From Verrucomicrobiota bacterium (GTDB lineage Bacteria; Verrucomicrobiota; Verrucomicrobiia; Chthoniobacterales; Chthoniobacteraceae): a stretch of DNA of 64,000 nucleotides. Of this stretch, positions 8,657 through 15,882 are shown piece after piece (position 1 is the first letter of the stretch; each line of letters begins with the position of its first letter). The position numbers and the translations under genes were made by a program. Location: positions 1 to 64,000 of the forward strand of contig VFJQ01000012.1 in NCBI GenBank assembly GCA_009885995.1. The letters are read 5' to 3'. The notes under the pieces are model-generated. The model had not been told where the DNA came from, searched no databases, and worked only from the letters and a program-made list of their open reading frames with translations.

Positions 8657-10237
8657 ATGAGCGACTCCGAATTGCCAAGTTCTCGCAAAGCCGTCGGTAT
8701 TGATCTGGGCACGACGTTTAGCGCCATTGCCCACATCGACACCTACGGCAAGCCGCAGATCATCCCGAACGCGGAGAGTGAACGCATCACGCCGTCCGTC
8801 ATTCTATTCGATGGGCACAATGCGATCGTCGGCTCACTCGCGAAGCAGAACGCCGTGGCCGAACCGGAGAAGATCGTCGATTTCGTGAAGCGTGAGATCG
8901 GGAAGTCTAAGGGGCAGTTTCACAGGGAGTTCGACGGGAAAGTTTACAGTGCCGAGGAACTCAGCGCGCTCATCATCAAGAAACTCAAGAATGACGCCGA
9001 GAAGTATCTGGGTGAGCCAATCACAGACGCTGTCATCACGGTCCCAGCATACTTCAACGATGCTGAGCGCACGGCCACTCTCCACGCTGGCCAACTCGCG
9101 GGGCTCAATGTCCTCCAGATTATCAACGAACCGACAGCGGCCGCGCTCGCCTACGGCCTCGATAAACTCGAGAGCAACCAGACTGTCTTCGTCTTCGACC
9201 TCGGTGGAGGCACTTTCGACGTGACCATTATGCGGATCGACGATCACCACATCCGCATGATTGCCAGCAATGGCGATCACCGCCTCGGAGGCAAGGACTG
9301 GGACGACGTGGTAGTCAACTGGGTCGCCGATGAGTTCGACAAGGTGCATGGGGAGAATCCGCTGCTGGACTTGCAGAGCTATCAGGATCTCTACAACCGC
9401 GCACTCACCGCGAAGATCCAACTTTCCAGCCGCACCCGCACCACGATTGTCCACAGCTACAACGGCAAGTCTATCAAGCTCGAACTAACGCGCGATGAAT
9501 TCGAGCAGAAGTGTCGACACCTCCTCGAGAAGAGCAAAGCGATTTGCGAGATCGTCATGCAGGAGGCGCAGATGGATTGGAATCAGATCGATCGCGTTTT
9601 GCTAACGGGCGGCATGACTCGCATGCCTAGCGTTCGACAGATGGTTGGCGACCTCTCCAACCGGCCCGTCGCAGACGATGTCAGCCCCGACGAAGCCGTC
9701 TCGCTTGGCGCCGCCGTGCAGGCGGTTCTTGCCTTGCTCCATGAGGAGGACAAACTCGGCGAGCGCCACCTTCCCGCGGAAGTGAGATCCCAATTTAGCG
9801 CGCAGGATGGTTCGCTCATCAAGGTAACCAACATTACCACGCACACACTCGGCGTCGTGTTGTGGGACGACTCGAAGGTCGAAGAATACGTCTTCCCAAT
9901 GATCAAGAAAATGACACCCGTGCCGACACACGTGCGCAACAGCTTTGGCACCGCTAAGGCGAACATGAAGAACGCCATCGTGCGCATCGTGGAGGGTGAA
10001 AGCACGGTGCCGAGCGAGTGCACTCCGCTTGGGATTTGCGACATTGAGTTGCCGCCATTTCTGCCCAAAGGCAGTCCGGTGGAACTGACCTACAGTTACG
10101 ACGAAAATCAGGTCCTCGAAGTCGTCGTCGAAGCATATGGGCGACAGAACCGCGTCTCCATTGCTCGCAATACCGGTCTGAGCGAAAACGAGATCGCCAC
10201 GGCGACCGCGGACCTACTGCAAATCAAGGTAGTATAG
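8657..10237 (+). CDS. Hsp70/DnaK-like chaperone, short form
   Basis: 526 residues from the ATG at 8657, chosen because VGIDLGTTFSAIAHIDTYGK must lie at the N-terminus. Nucleotide-binding domain: phosphate-1 GIDLGTTFSA (about residues 14-23), INEPTAAALAYGLDKLESNQ (connect 1), VFVFDLGGGTFDVTIM (phosphate 2), RLGGKDWDD, and LLTGGMTRMPSVRQMVGDLS (adenosine motif). The substrate-binding beta domain follows (THTLGVVLWDDSKV, then ELPPFLPKGSPVELTYSYDE). It ends at residue 526, so most of the helical lid and any EEVD-like tail of the 610-640-residue DnaK are missing. It resembles the HscC/short-Hsp70 type rather than housekeeping DnaK. Neighbours on both sides suggest a dedicated chaperone set. Confidence 0.92.
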   Translation: MSDSELPSSRKAVGIDLGTTFSAIAHIDTYGKPQIIPNAESERITPSVILFDGHNAIVGSLAKQNAVAEPEKIVDFVKREIGKSKGQFHREFDGKVYSAEELSALIIKKLKNDAEKYLGEPITDAVITVPAYFNDAERTATLHAGQLAGLNVLQIINEPTAAALAYGLDKLESNQTVFVFDLGGGTFDVTIMRIDDHHIRMIASNGDHRLGGKDWDDVVVNWVADEFDKVHGENPLLDLQSYQDLYNRALTAKIQLSSRTRTTIVHSYNGKSIKLELTRDEFEQKCRHLLEKSKAICEIVMQEAQMDWNQIDRVLLTGGMTRMPSVRQMVGDLSNRPVADDVSPDEAVSLGAAVQAVLALLHEEDKLGERHLPAEVRSQFSAQDGSLIKVTNITTHTLGVVLWDDSKVEEYVFPMIKKMTPVPTHVRNSFGTAKANMKNAIVRIVEGESTVPSECTPLGICDIELPPFLPKGSPVELTYSYDENQVLEVVVEAYGRQNRVSIARNTGLSENEIATATADLLQIKVV

Positions 10238-10257
10238 CGCGCTCCGAGTTCTGAACG

Positions 10258-11928
10258 GTGGCCGACAGTCTCCCCAATCCGCTTCCCGACAACCCGCTCC
10301 GATGGGAGGGCTGGAAGCGCTACAATTCGTCCAATTATTACGAGAGGCTCTGCCTCTCCTTTGACTCCAACGCCAGCACCGAGCAGATCGAGGACAACTG
10401 CCGCCAACTCCTCGTGTGGTGGCAGAAAAAACTCCCGCTCAAGAATCAGCCAAGCAATCCGCTGAGTCAGATTCTCCGTGCGGGATTGGACGAGGCGCCG
10501 ATCTTTCTCGTCGAGGCTCGGACGGCCTTGCTCGATCCGGTGACACGCAAGCAACACGACCTGACGCTGCACGAAGCCGCCGTGGAGGCCGCTGGCGAGG
10601 AGTTTAAGAAGCTCATCGGATTTATCATTATCGGAAGACGACTCCGCTCTGAGGAAGAGGCTCGCCTGGTCGCCGCGGGTCGTGCGCTTGGTCTCAGCGA
10701 GGAAGAGGCCCGCGCCGTGATTGAGTCTGAACTCGGGCGCACCGGTGCAGTTCGTGCAGAGGCCGAACAAGCGCCGCCGCCCATTCCGCCTCCTGTGGTA
10801 GCGATGTTCGAAACGTCCAGCAGGGATCCCTTCAACGAGTTTCGCAAGCTTCTGCAAATGTCGCGTCTGTGTCGGGACGGTGAAGAAATGACCGACGACC
10901 AGCGCGATGCGATGTGCAACCTCGGGGAAAGCCTCGGGCTCACCGGCGGTCAGGCGGAGGACTTGATCGACGAATACACGGAGCACGTCGATACGATGCC
11001 AATCGCCGCGCAAAGGCCAGCGGGCACAGTTCCGAGGTCGGCACCCTCGGTTGCCGTGGCGGTTCCATCGAATGCGGTGCGCTCCGCCGCGCCTGCTCCG
11101 ACGAAGGCTGCACCATCCGTTTCGCCCCCGCCGGTCCAACGCGAGTTGCCCGTGGTCACACCGCTGATTCGCGCCCAGGAAAAGGAAAAAAATCCCAATT
11201 TCGTGAGCGTCACCGGCGCGGAACTCTACCTTGTGACGAGCGGAACTTTCGCGATGGGCTTCAACGGAATCGAAGCCCAGCCGAGCGAACAACCGGTGAC
11301 CAAGGTGTTCGTGAGCCGCTTCTACCTGACGCGCCACCCGATCACGAACGCGCAGTTCGAATGCTTCGATCGGACCCACGTCGCCAAACGAGCGCCTTGG
11401 GGCGAGGATCATCATCCCGTCGTTTACGTCACTACGGCGGATGCCGAGCGGTTCTGCGAGTGGCTGAGCCGCATCGAGGGACGGCGCTATCGCCTCCCCA
11501 CTGAAGCCGAATGGGAATACGCAGCCCGGGGAACGGACGGGCGTTCCTACCCTTGGGGCGAACAACTCGATGGCGGCCACTACGCAAATTTTGCCGACCT
11601 CAGTAGCAACTGCGCATGGCGCGATACACGCATTGACGACGGCTGGCCGCAGACTTCACCGGTCGGCGCCTATCCGAAAGGGGCCAGCCCCTTTGGGATC
11701 GAAGACATGGCTGGCAACGTCTTCGAGTGGTGCCTCGATTGCTATGAGCCCTACAAGGGCAAGGATGTTCAAAACCCACGTGGTCCTCGCAATAGCCAGC
11801 GACGCAATTACCGCGGCGGCAGTTGGAAAAGTCGCGCTGCGAGCCTGCGAGCCACCGCGCGTCAGTTCAACGGCCCTGACTACAGTAGCAACGATGTCGG
11901 TTTCCGAGTCGTGTGCGAATGCGCCTGA
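10258..11928 (+). CDS. J-domain-like/helical-repeat/FGE-like fusion protein
   Basis: 556 residues with a GTG start, 20 bp after the Hsp70 gene. Residues 26-101 look like a degenerate J domain: NYYERLCLSFDSNASTEQIE, then LLVWWQKKL where the KWHPDK loop belongs (HPD replaced by QKK), then ARTALLDPVTRKQHD. A helical motif is duplicated at about 114-160 (FKKLIGFIIIGRRLRSEEEA, LGLSEEEARAVIESEL) and 193-241 (FRKLLQMSRLCR, LGLTGGQAEDLIDEY). After a Pro/Ala linker, about 315-555 is an FGE/SUMF1-like (C-type lectin fold) domain with RLPTEAEWEYAARG, PFGIEDMAGNVFEW and YRGGSWKSRAASLRATARQF. The FGE active-site cysteines, expected around RGGSW, are absent, so sulfatase activation is unlikely. It may be a co-chaperone with a ligand-binding module. 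Confidence 0.8.
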   Translation: MADSLPNPLPDNPLRWEGWKRYNSSNYYERLCLSFDSNASTEQIEDNCRQLLVWWQKKLPLKNQPSNPLSQILRAGLDEAPIFLVEARTALLDPVTRKQHDLTLHEAAVEAAGEEFKKLIGFIIIGRRLRSEEEARLVAAGRALGLSEEEARAVIESELGRTGAVRAEAEQAPPPIPPPVVAMFETSSRDPFNEFRKLLQMSRLCRDGEEMTDDQRDAMCNLGESLGLTGGQAEDLIDEYTEHVDTMPIAAQRPAGTVPRSAPSVAVAVPSNAVRSAAPAPTKAAPSVSPPPVQRELPVVTPLIRAQEKEKNPNFVSVTGAELYLVTSGTFAMGFNGIEAQPSEQPVTKVFVSRFYLTRHPITNAQFECFDRTHVAKRAPWGEDHHPVVYVTTADAERFCEWLSRIEGRRYRLPTEAEWEYAARGTDGRSYPWGEQLDGGHYANFADLSSNCAWRDTRIDDGWPQTSPVGAYPKGASPFGIEDMAGNVFEWCLDCYEPYKGKDVQNPRGPRNSQRRNYRGGSWKSRAASLRATARQFNGPDYSSNDVGFRVVCECA

Positions 11929-11946
11929 TCACCCTGCCGCAGCGGC

Positions 11947-13878
11947 TCAGGCCGCGCTCTTGGGCTGAGCGCCCTTGGCCGGCCTCGCAGAAAGTTGCTC
12001 GATGATCCTGGCGACCGCTGCGTCGGCGGTGAGTCCGTGCTTCTTCCGCAGGATGTCCACAGCACCATGCTCGACGAACTGATCTGGCCAGCCGATCCGA
12101 ACGACCGGCGTCTTGATCCCCGCATCGTTGAGATGCTCGATTACCGCGCAGCCGAAGCCGTTATGCAGCACGTGGTCTTCTATCGTGCAGACGACCTCCA
12201 CCGAGCGGGCGAAAAATTCGATCGTCCCGGCATCAAGCGGCTTGATCCAGCGCGGGTTGATCACAGCGGTTGAGATACCGTGGGCTTCGAGCGTGGTTGC
12301 CGCTTTCTGAGCGAGTTCGCACATCCCCCCCAGGCCGAAGATCGCCACGCGCGCGGGCTGCTTCGATCCGTGGTGGAGGACTTCCGCTTTGCCGATCTCG
12401 AGAATCTTGGGCTGCGCCTTCGGCTGCGCGCCAGTGCCGGCGCCGCGTGGGTAGCGGATAGCGATCGGGCCCGCGTGGTAATTTGCCATCGTCCACAGCA
12501 TATCCACGAACTCGTCTTCATCCTTGGGCTGCATGTGGACGAGGTTCGGGACGGGGCGCAGGTAGCCGATGTCGAAGAGTCCGTGGTGCGTCGGTCCGTC
12601 GTCACCACTGAGCCCGCCGCGGTCCATGCAAAGGCAGACGTTCAGGTTCTGCAGCGCGATGTCGTGAACGATCATGTCGTAAGCGCGCTGCATGAAGGTC
12701 GAGTAGATCGCGAGGAACGGCTTAAACCCCTGCGTCGCGAGCCCGGCAGCGAAGAGCGCCGCGTGTTCCTCCGCGATGCCCACGTCGAAGTATTTGTCCG
12801 GGTGCGCCTTCGCGAAATGGATCAGTCCCGTGCCCGTTGGCATCGCGCCGGTGATCGCCACGAGCTTGTTGTTGTGCTCGGCAAACTTCGCCAGCGTCTT
12901 GCCGAAGATCTCCGAATACGTCGGCAGCGATGCCGCCGCCGTCTCCCCAGTCTTCGGCTCGAATTTCCCGAGCCCGTGAAACTTGTCCGGCCGCTCCAGC
13001 GCGGGGGCGTAGCCTTTGCCCTTCGTCGTCTGGATGTGCAGGATTACCGGTTCGTTCTGCGTCTTGAGGAACTCGAACGTCTGGATCAGCAGGGGAATAT
13101 CGTGCCCGTCGATTGGCCCGTAGTAGCGGATGCCCAACTCCTCGAAGAGCACCGACGGCGCGAAGAGATTCTTCACACCCGCTTCGATCTTGTGCGCGAA
13201 GTCCTTCGCGAATTTCCCGCCGACCATCTCGACGAACTGCGCCGCACGCTCGTGCAGGTGCGCGTAAGTCGGATGCGTCGCGATCTTCGAGAAGTAGCTC
13301 GCGATCGCGCCCACGTTCTTGGCGATCGACCACTCGTTGTCGTTCAGCACGACGATGAATTTCTTCGTCTGTTCCGCCACGTTGTTCAGCGCCTCGAAGC
13401 TCACGCCGCACGTGAACGCCGCATCCCCCGCGACCACCACCACGTGCTCATCCGAGCCACGCAGATCGCGCCCCACCGCCATGCCGAGCGCCGCGCTCAG
13501 CGCCGTGCCCGCGTGGCCCGCGCCATAGCAGTCGTGCTCACTCTCGGTGCGCAGCAGGAAGCCGTTAAGCCCCTCGTATTGCCGCATCGTGTCGAAGCGC
13601 TCGCGCCGCCCGGTGAAGAGCTTATGCACGTAGCCCTGATGGCTCACGTCAAAGACGAACTTGTCCTTCGGCGTCTCGAACGCCCGGTGCATCGCGATCG
13701 TCAGCTCCACCACGCCCAAGTTCGGCCCGAGGTGGCCGCCGACCGACTTCGGGTTGTCGTCCGACAGCACGCCGATCAGTTCATTCCGCACCTCCTGTGC
13801 GAGCTGAGGCAGCAGCGCTTCCGGCAGTGCCTTGATGTCCGCGGGCGAATTGATCGTGGGCAGAATGGGTTTGGTCAT
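11947..13878 (-). CDS. dxs: 1-deoxy-D-xylulose-5-phosphate synthase
   Basis: 643 residues. The enzyme condenses pyruvate and glyceraldehyde 3-phosphate with thiamine diphosphate as the first step of the MEP isoprenoid pathway. Visible marks are SVGGHLGPNLGVVELTIAMH with the catalytic His, FDVSHQGYVHK, the ThDP-binding motif GDAAFTCG to VVLNDNEWSIAKNVG, YYGPIDGHDI, TTKGKGYAPAL, the DRGGLSGDDGPTHHGLFDIG segment and the C-terminal transketolase domain. Several positions differ from the E. coli type (GDGALTAG has become GDAAFTCG), as in a divergent Dxs branch. xseB ends one base upstream of its ATG, so both form one minus-strand unit. It converges with the FGE-like gene. Confidence 0.94.
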   Translation of the reverse strand: MTKPILPTINSPADIKALPEALLPQLAQEVRNELIGVLSDDNPKSVGGHLGPNLGVVELTIAMHRAFETPKDKFVFDVSHQGYVHKLFTGRRERFDTMRQYEGLNGFLLRTESEHDCYGAGHAGTALSAALGMAVGRDLRGSDEHVVVVAGDAAFTCGVSFEALNNVAEQTKKFIVVLNDNEWSIAKNVGAIASYFSKIATHPTYAHLHERAAQFVEMVGGKFAKDFAHKIEAGVKNLFAPSVLFEELGIRYYGPIDGHDIPLLIQTFEFLKTQNEPVILHIQTTKGKGYAPALERPDKFHGLGKFEPKTGETAAASLPTYSEIFGKTLAKFAEHNNKLVAITGAMPTGTGLIHFAKAHPDKYFDVGIAEEHAALFAAGLATQGFKPFLAIYSTFMQRAYDMIVHDIALQNLNVCLCMDRGGLSGDDGPTHHGLFDIGYLRPVPNLVHMQPKDEDEFVDMLWTMANYHAGPIAIRYPRGAGTGAQPKAQPKILEIGKAEVLHHGSKQPARVAIFGLGGMCELAQKAATTLEAHGISTAVINPRWIKPLDAGTIEFFARSVEVVCTIEDHVLHNGFGCAVIEHLNDAGIKTPVVRIGWPDQFVEHGAVDILRKKHGLTADAAVARIIEQLSARPAKGAQPKSAA

Positions 13879-13879
13879 T

Positions 13880-14185
13880 TCAGAAAAGGCTCACGTCTTC
13901 CGCGGGCTTCGCTTTCGGGGCAGGGGAAGCCGCGGCTTTCTCGGGCTCGAACGCTTCGAGCTTCGGCTCACCCTTTGCGTCACGCGCGATGATCTCGATC
14001 TTCCGCTCCGCCGCCGTGAGCTGCTCTTGGCAAAACTTCACCAGTCGCGTCCCCTCCTCGTAGCGCACGAGCAGATCGGTCAGCGGTAGCTTATCGCCCT
14101 CCATCGCCTCCACGATCGCCTCGAGCCGCTCGACGGCGGTCTCAAAAGTTAGGTCAGGATCGGGTTTGGCAGCTTTGGCAGGCAT
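13880..14185 (-). CDS. xseB: Exodeoxyribonuclease VII small subunit
   Basis: 101 residues from the ATG at 14185 (MPAKAAKPDPDLTFETAVER). The XseB core is clear: FETAVERLEAIVEAMEGDKL, PLTDLLVRYEEGTRLVKFCQ, then EQLTAAERKIEII, two helices that pack on XseA. It is longer than the usual 75-80 residues because of an Ala/Pro/Lys-rich tail ending AEDVSLF. An in-frame start at 14230 adds 15 residues that do not match the family. It is coupled to dxs (1 bp gap), a neighbourhood known in many bacteria. xseA is not in the window. Confidence 0.9.
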   Translation of the reverse strand: MPAKAAKPDPDLTFETAVERLEAIVEAMEGDKLPLTDLLVRYEEGTRLVKFCQEQLTAAERKIEIIARDAKGEPKLEAFEPEKAAASPAPKAKPAEDVSLF

Positions 14186-14248
14186 GAAGCGAAGGGCCGC
14201 GATGTTGCAGCCGATGAGCCGATTCCTCAACCCCCAACTCGCACCCGC

Positions 14249-14911
14249 CTACTTATCCCCCGATGGCAGCGCCGCGCCCACGATCTGCGTCCAGATGCGA
14301 TATCCCTTCTCGTTCATGTGCAGCTTGTCCTTGAGAAAAATGTCCGGCAGCGGCAGCCCATCCGATCCCATCATCGCGGGGAAGACATCGATGAACTTCA
14401 TCCTCGGATGCTTCCCGCAGTAATCGGCCACCAGCGCATTGAGCGTTCTCACCTTCTCCACCTGCGCCCAGCGTTTCGGATTCCCCGCGACCGAGATGAC
14501 GGCGATCTCCGTCTCCGGCAGGTCCGCCCGAATCCGCGCGACGAAGGCGAGGAAATCCACAAACACCGACTCCGGCGCCTTGCCCGCATTGAGATCATTC
14601 CCGCCCGCATACAGCACCACCGTCCGCGGCGCATACGGGATCACGATCCGACCCGCGAACTGAACACTATCCGCGATCTGCGACCCGCCGAAGCCCCGAT
14701 TCAGCACGCGATGATGCGGAAAATCCTCCGCCAGCGTCGTCCACTTCCGGATGCTTGAACTCCCGACAAACACGATCCCGCCCTTCTCCGGCGGACTCGT
14801 CTTGTCCTTCGCCTCAAAGGCCGCGATCTCCTTCTCCCACTTCGACGGCGCATCGTCGGCAAAGACAGGCGTGAGCAGCAGAGCGGCGCAGAGGAGTAGG
14901 CGAAAATTCAT
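14249..14911 (-). CDS. Secreted SGNH/GDSL-type hydrolase
   Basis: 220 residues from the ATG at 14911, which gives a signal peptide, MNFRLLLCAALLLTPVFA. SGNH blocks in order: GIVFVGSSSIRKW (block I, nucleophile Ser), FGGSQIAD (block II Gly), VLYAGGNDLN (block III, Asn) and DKLHMNEKGYRIW (block V, Asp and His). All four catalytic positions are present, so it is probably an active exported esterase or carbohydrate deacetylase. The substrate cannot be inferred. Members of this type are common in Verrucomicrobia and Planctomycetes. It stands between xseB and the envelope cluster. Confidence 0.88.
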   Translation of the reverse strand: MNFRLLLCAALLLTPVFADDAPSKWEKEIAAFEAKDKTSPPEKGGIVFVGSSSIRKWTTLAEDFPHHRVLNRGFGGSQIADSVQFAGRIVIPYAPRTVVLYAGGNDLNAGKAPESVFVDFLAFVARIRADLPETEIAVISVAGNPKRWAQVEKVRTLNALVADYCGKHPRMKFIDVFPAMMGSDGLPLPDIFLKDKLHMNEKGYRIWTQIVGAALPSGDK

Positions 14912-14943
14912 CGTCCCAGAAAACCGCGCAACCGTCGTGCGGG

Positions 14944-15882
14944 TCAACTGCCAGTCTGGTGGTAAATCCGCGCCAGCTTGAGCAGCGCCGCTTCGAGCGC
15001 CGCTAGATATTCATCCTCCTTCATCTCTGCCTTGCGCTCGCGCAGCGCCGCGAGCTCGTGTTCCAGCGCGTTGCGCTGCTCGCGCTGTTGCGGCGAAAGC
15101 GAGCGTTCGTCCGCGTTCGGCACGAGCACGAGTTGCGACGCCCGCATCCCGTCGGCGATGGCTTTGCCTTGGGCCTTCTTCACCGCACGCGTGCCGTGGA
15201 ACCAATCAGCCGGCGTGCCGAGTCCGTCGCCATTGTCATCGAGAAGCGAGTGCTCCGTCGCGAGCCGGCCTTCCTCCTTGTAGAAGTCCGTCGTCTTTCG
15301 CGCCGCGGCGAGCCACGCCTCGAGCAGTGAAGTCTGCCCATCCTTGTCGAGGTCCGCGCCGCTGGCGAAGGTGCCCGCGAGATAGCCGCCGAAGCGGGCG
15401 AAGTTGTTTTCCGACCCGCTCTTCGTCGCGCACACGATCACGCGTCCCGGTGCCGCGAGCGGCTTCAGCCACGCGCCGCTCGTGGAGAAGCCGGCGACGA
15501 TCACGACGGTGCGCTCGAAGGGTTTCAGCCACGCGGCGAGATCGTCCGTGCTCACGTCGTCGCCGCGCACGTTGAATTTTCCCACTCGCCCATCGAACGT
15601 TCCATGCCCGAGCAGCACGAGCCACAGCGGCTCGCCGCGCTTCGCCTCGCCCTCGAGCGCACGCTGTAACCGGGCACGCCCGTCGTCCGCATCCGCCCCG
15701 ATGGTGATCGTTTTCACGCTGCCCGCCGCGCACGCCTTCTGCCAGTCGTCCGCCCATCTCGTGAAGGTCTCCGCGTATTCCGCATCGCCCTCCGCGCCGA
15801 TCGCGATGATGGCCGATTGCTGCTCGGCAGCGACGAGCGCGAGCGGGAAGAGCCACGCGAGGAGCAAGGCGCGCGCGCTCAC
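14944..15882 (-). CDS. Caspase/C13-like secreted protein with EF-hand-like loops
   Basis: 312 residues. The GTG start at 15882 overlaps the stop of the upstream VWA gene (GTGA) and opens a signal peptide, VSARALLLAWLFPLALVAAE. The core resembles clan CD peptidases: PLWLVLLGHGTFDGRVGKFN carries the expected His-Gly, then VVIVAGFSTSGAWLKPLA, where the catalytic Cys would normally follow a beta strand (A-C-x-S-G). Here that position is Phe or Ser, so the protein may be inactive. Two EF-hand-like loops follow, DLDKDGQTSLLE and DDNGDGLGTPAD, and a coiled C-terminus rich in Glu/Lys/Ala. It is the last gene of the BatA/DUF4175 cluster. The assignment rests on motif order only. Confidence 0.6.
   Translation of the reverse strand: MSARALLLAWLFPLALVAAEQQSAIIAIGAEGDAEYAETFTRWADDWQKACAAGSVKTITIGADADDGRARLQRALEGEAKRGEPLWLVLLGHGTFDGRVGKFNVRGDDVSTDDLAAWLKPFERTVVIVAGFSTSGAWLKPLAAPGRVIVCATKSGSENNFARFGGYLAGTFASGADLDKDGQTSLLEAWLAAARKTTDFYKEEGRLATEHSLLDDNGDGLGTPADWFHGTRAVKKAQGKAIADGMRASQLVLVPNADERSLSPQQREQRNALEHELAALRERKAEMKEDEYLAALEAALLKLARIYHQTGS

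Noticed and set aside
10258-11928. Genuine formylglycine-generating enzyme for the two sulfatases
   Set aside because: The FGE fold is present, but the active-site cysteines near RGGSW are not, and the gene sits with chaperone genes, far from the sulfatases.
12280-13992. Long plus-strand frame opposite dxs
   Set aside because: An Arg/Val/His-rich shadow; dxs motifs on the minus strand are complete.
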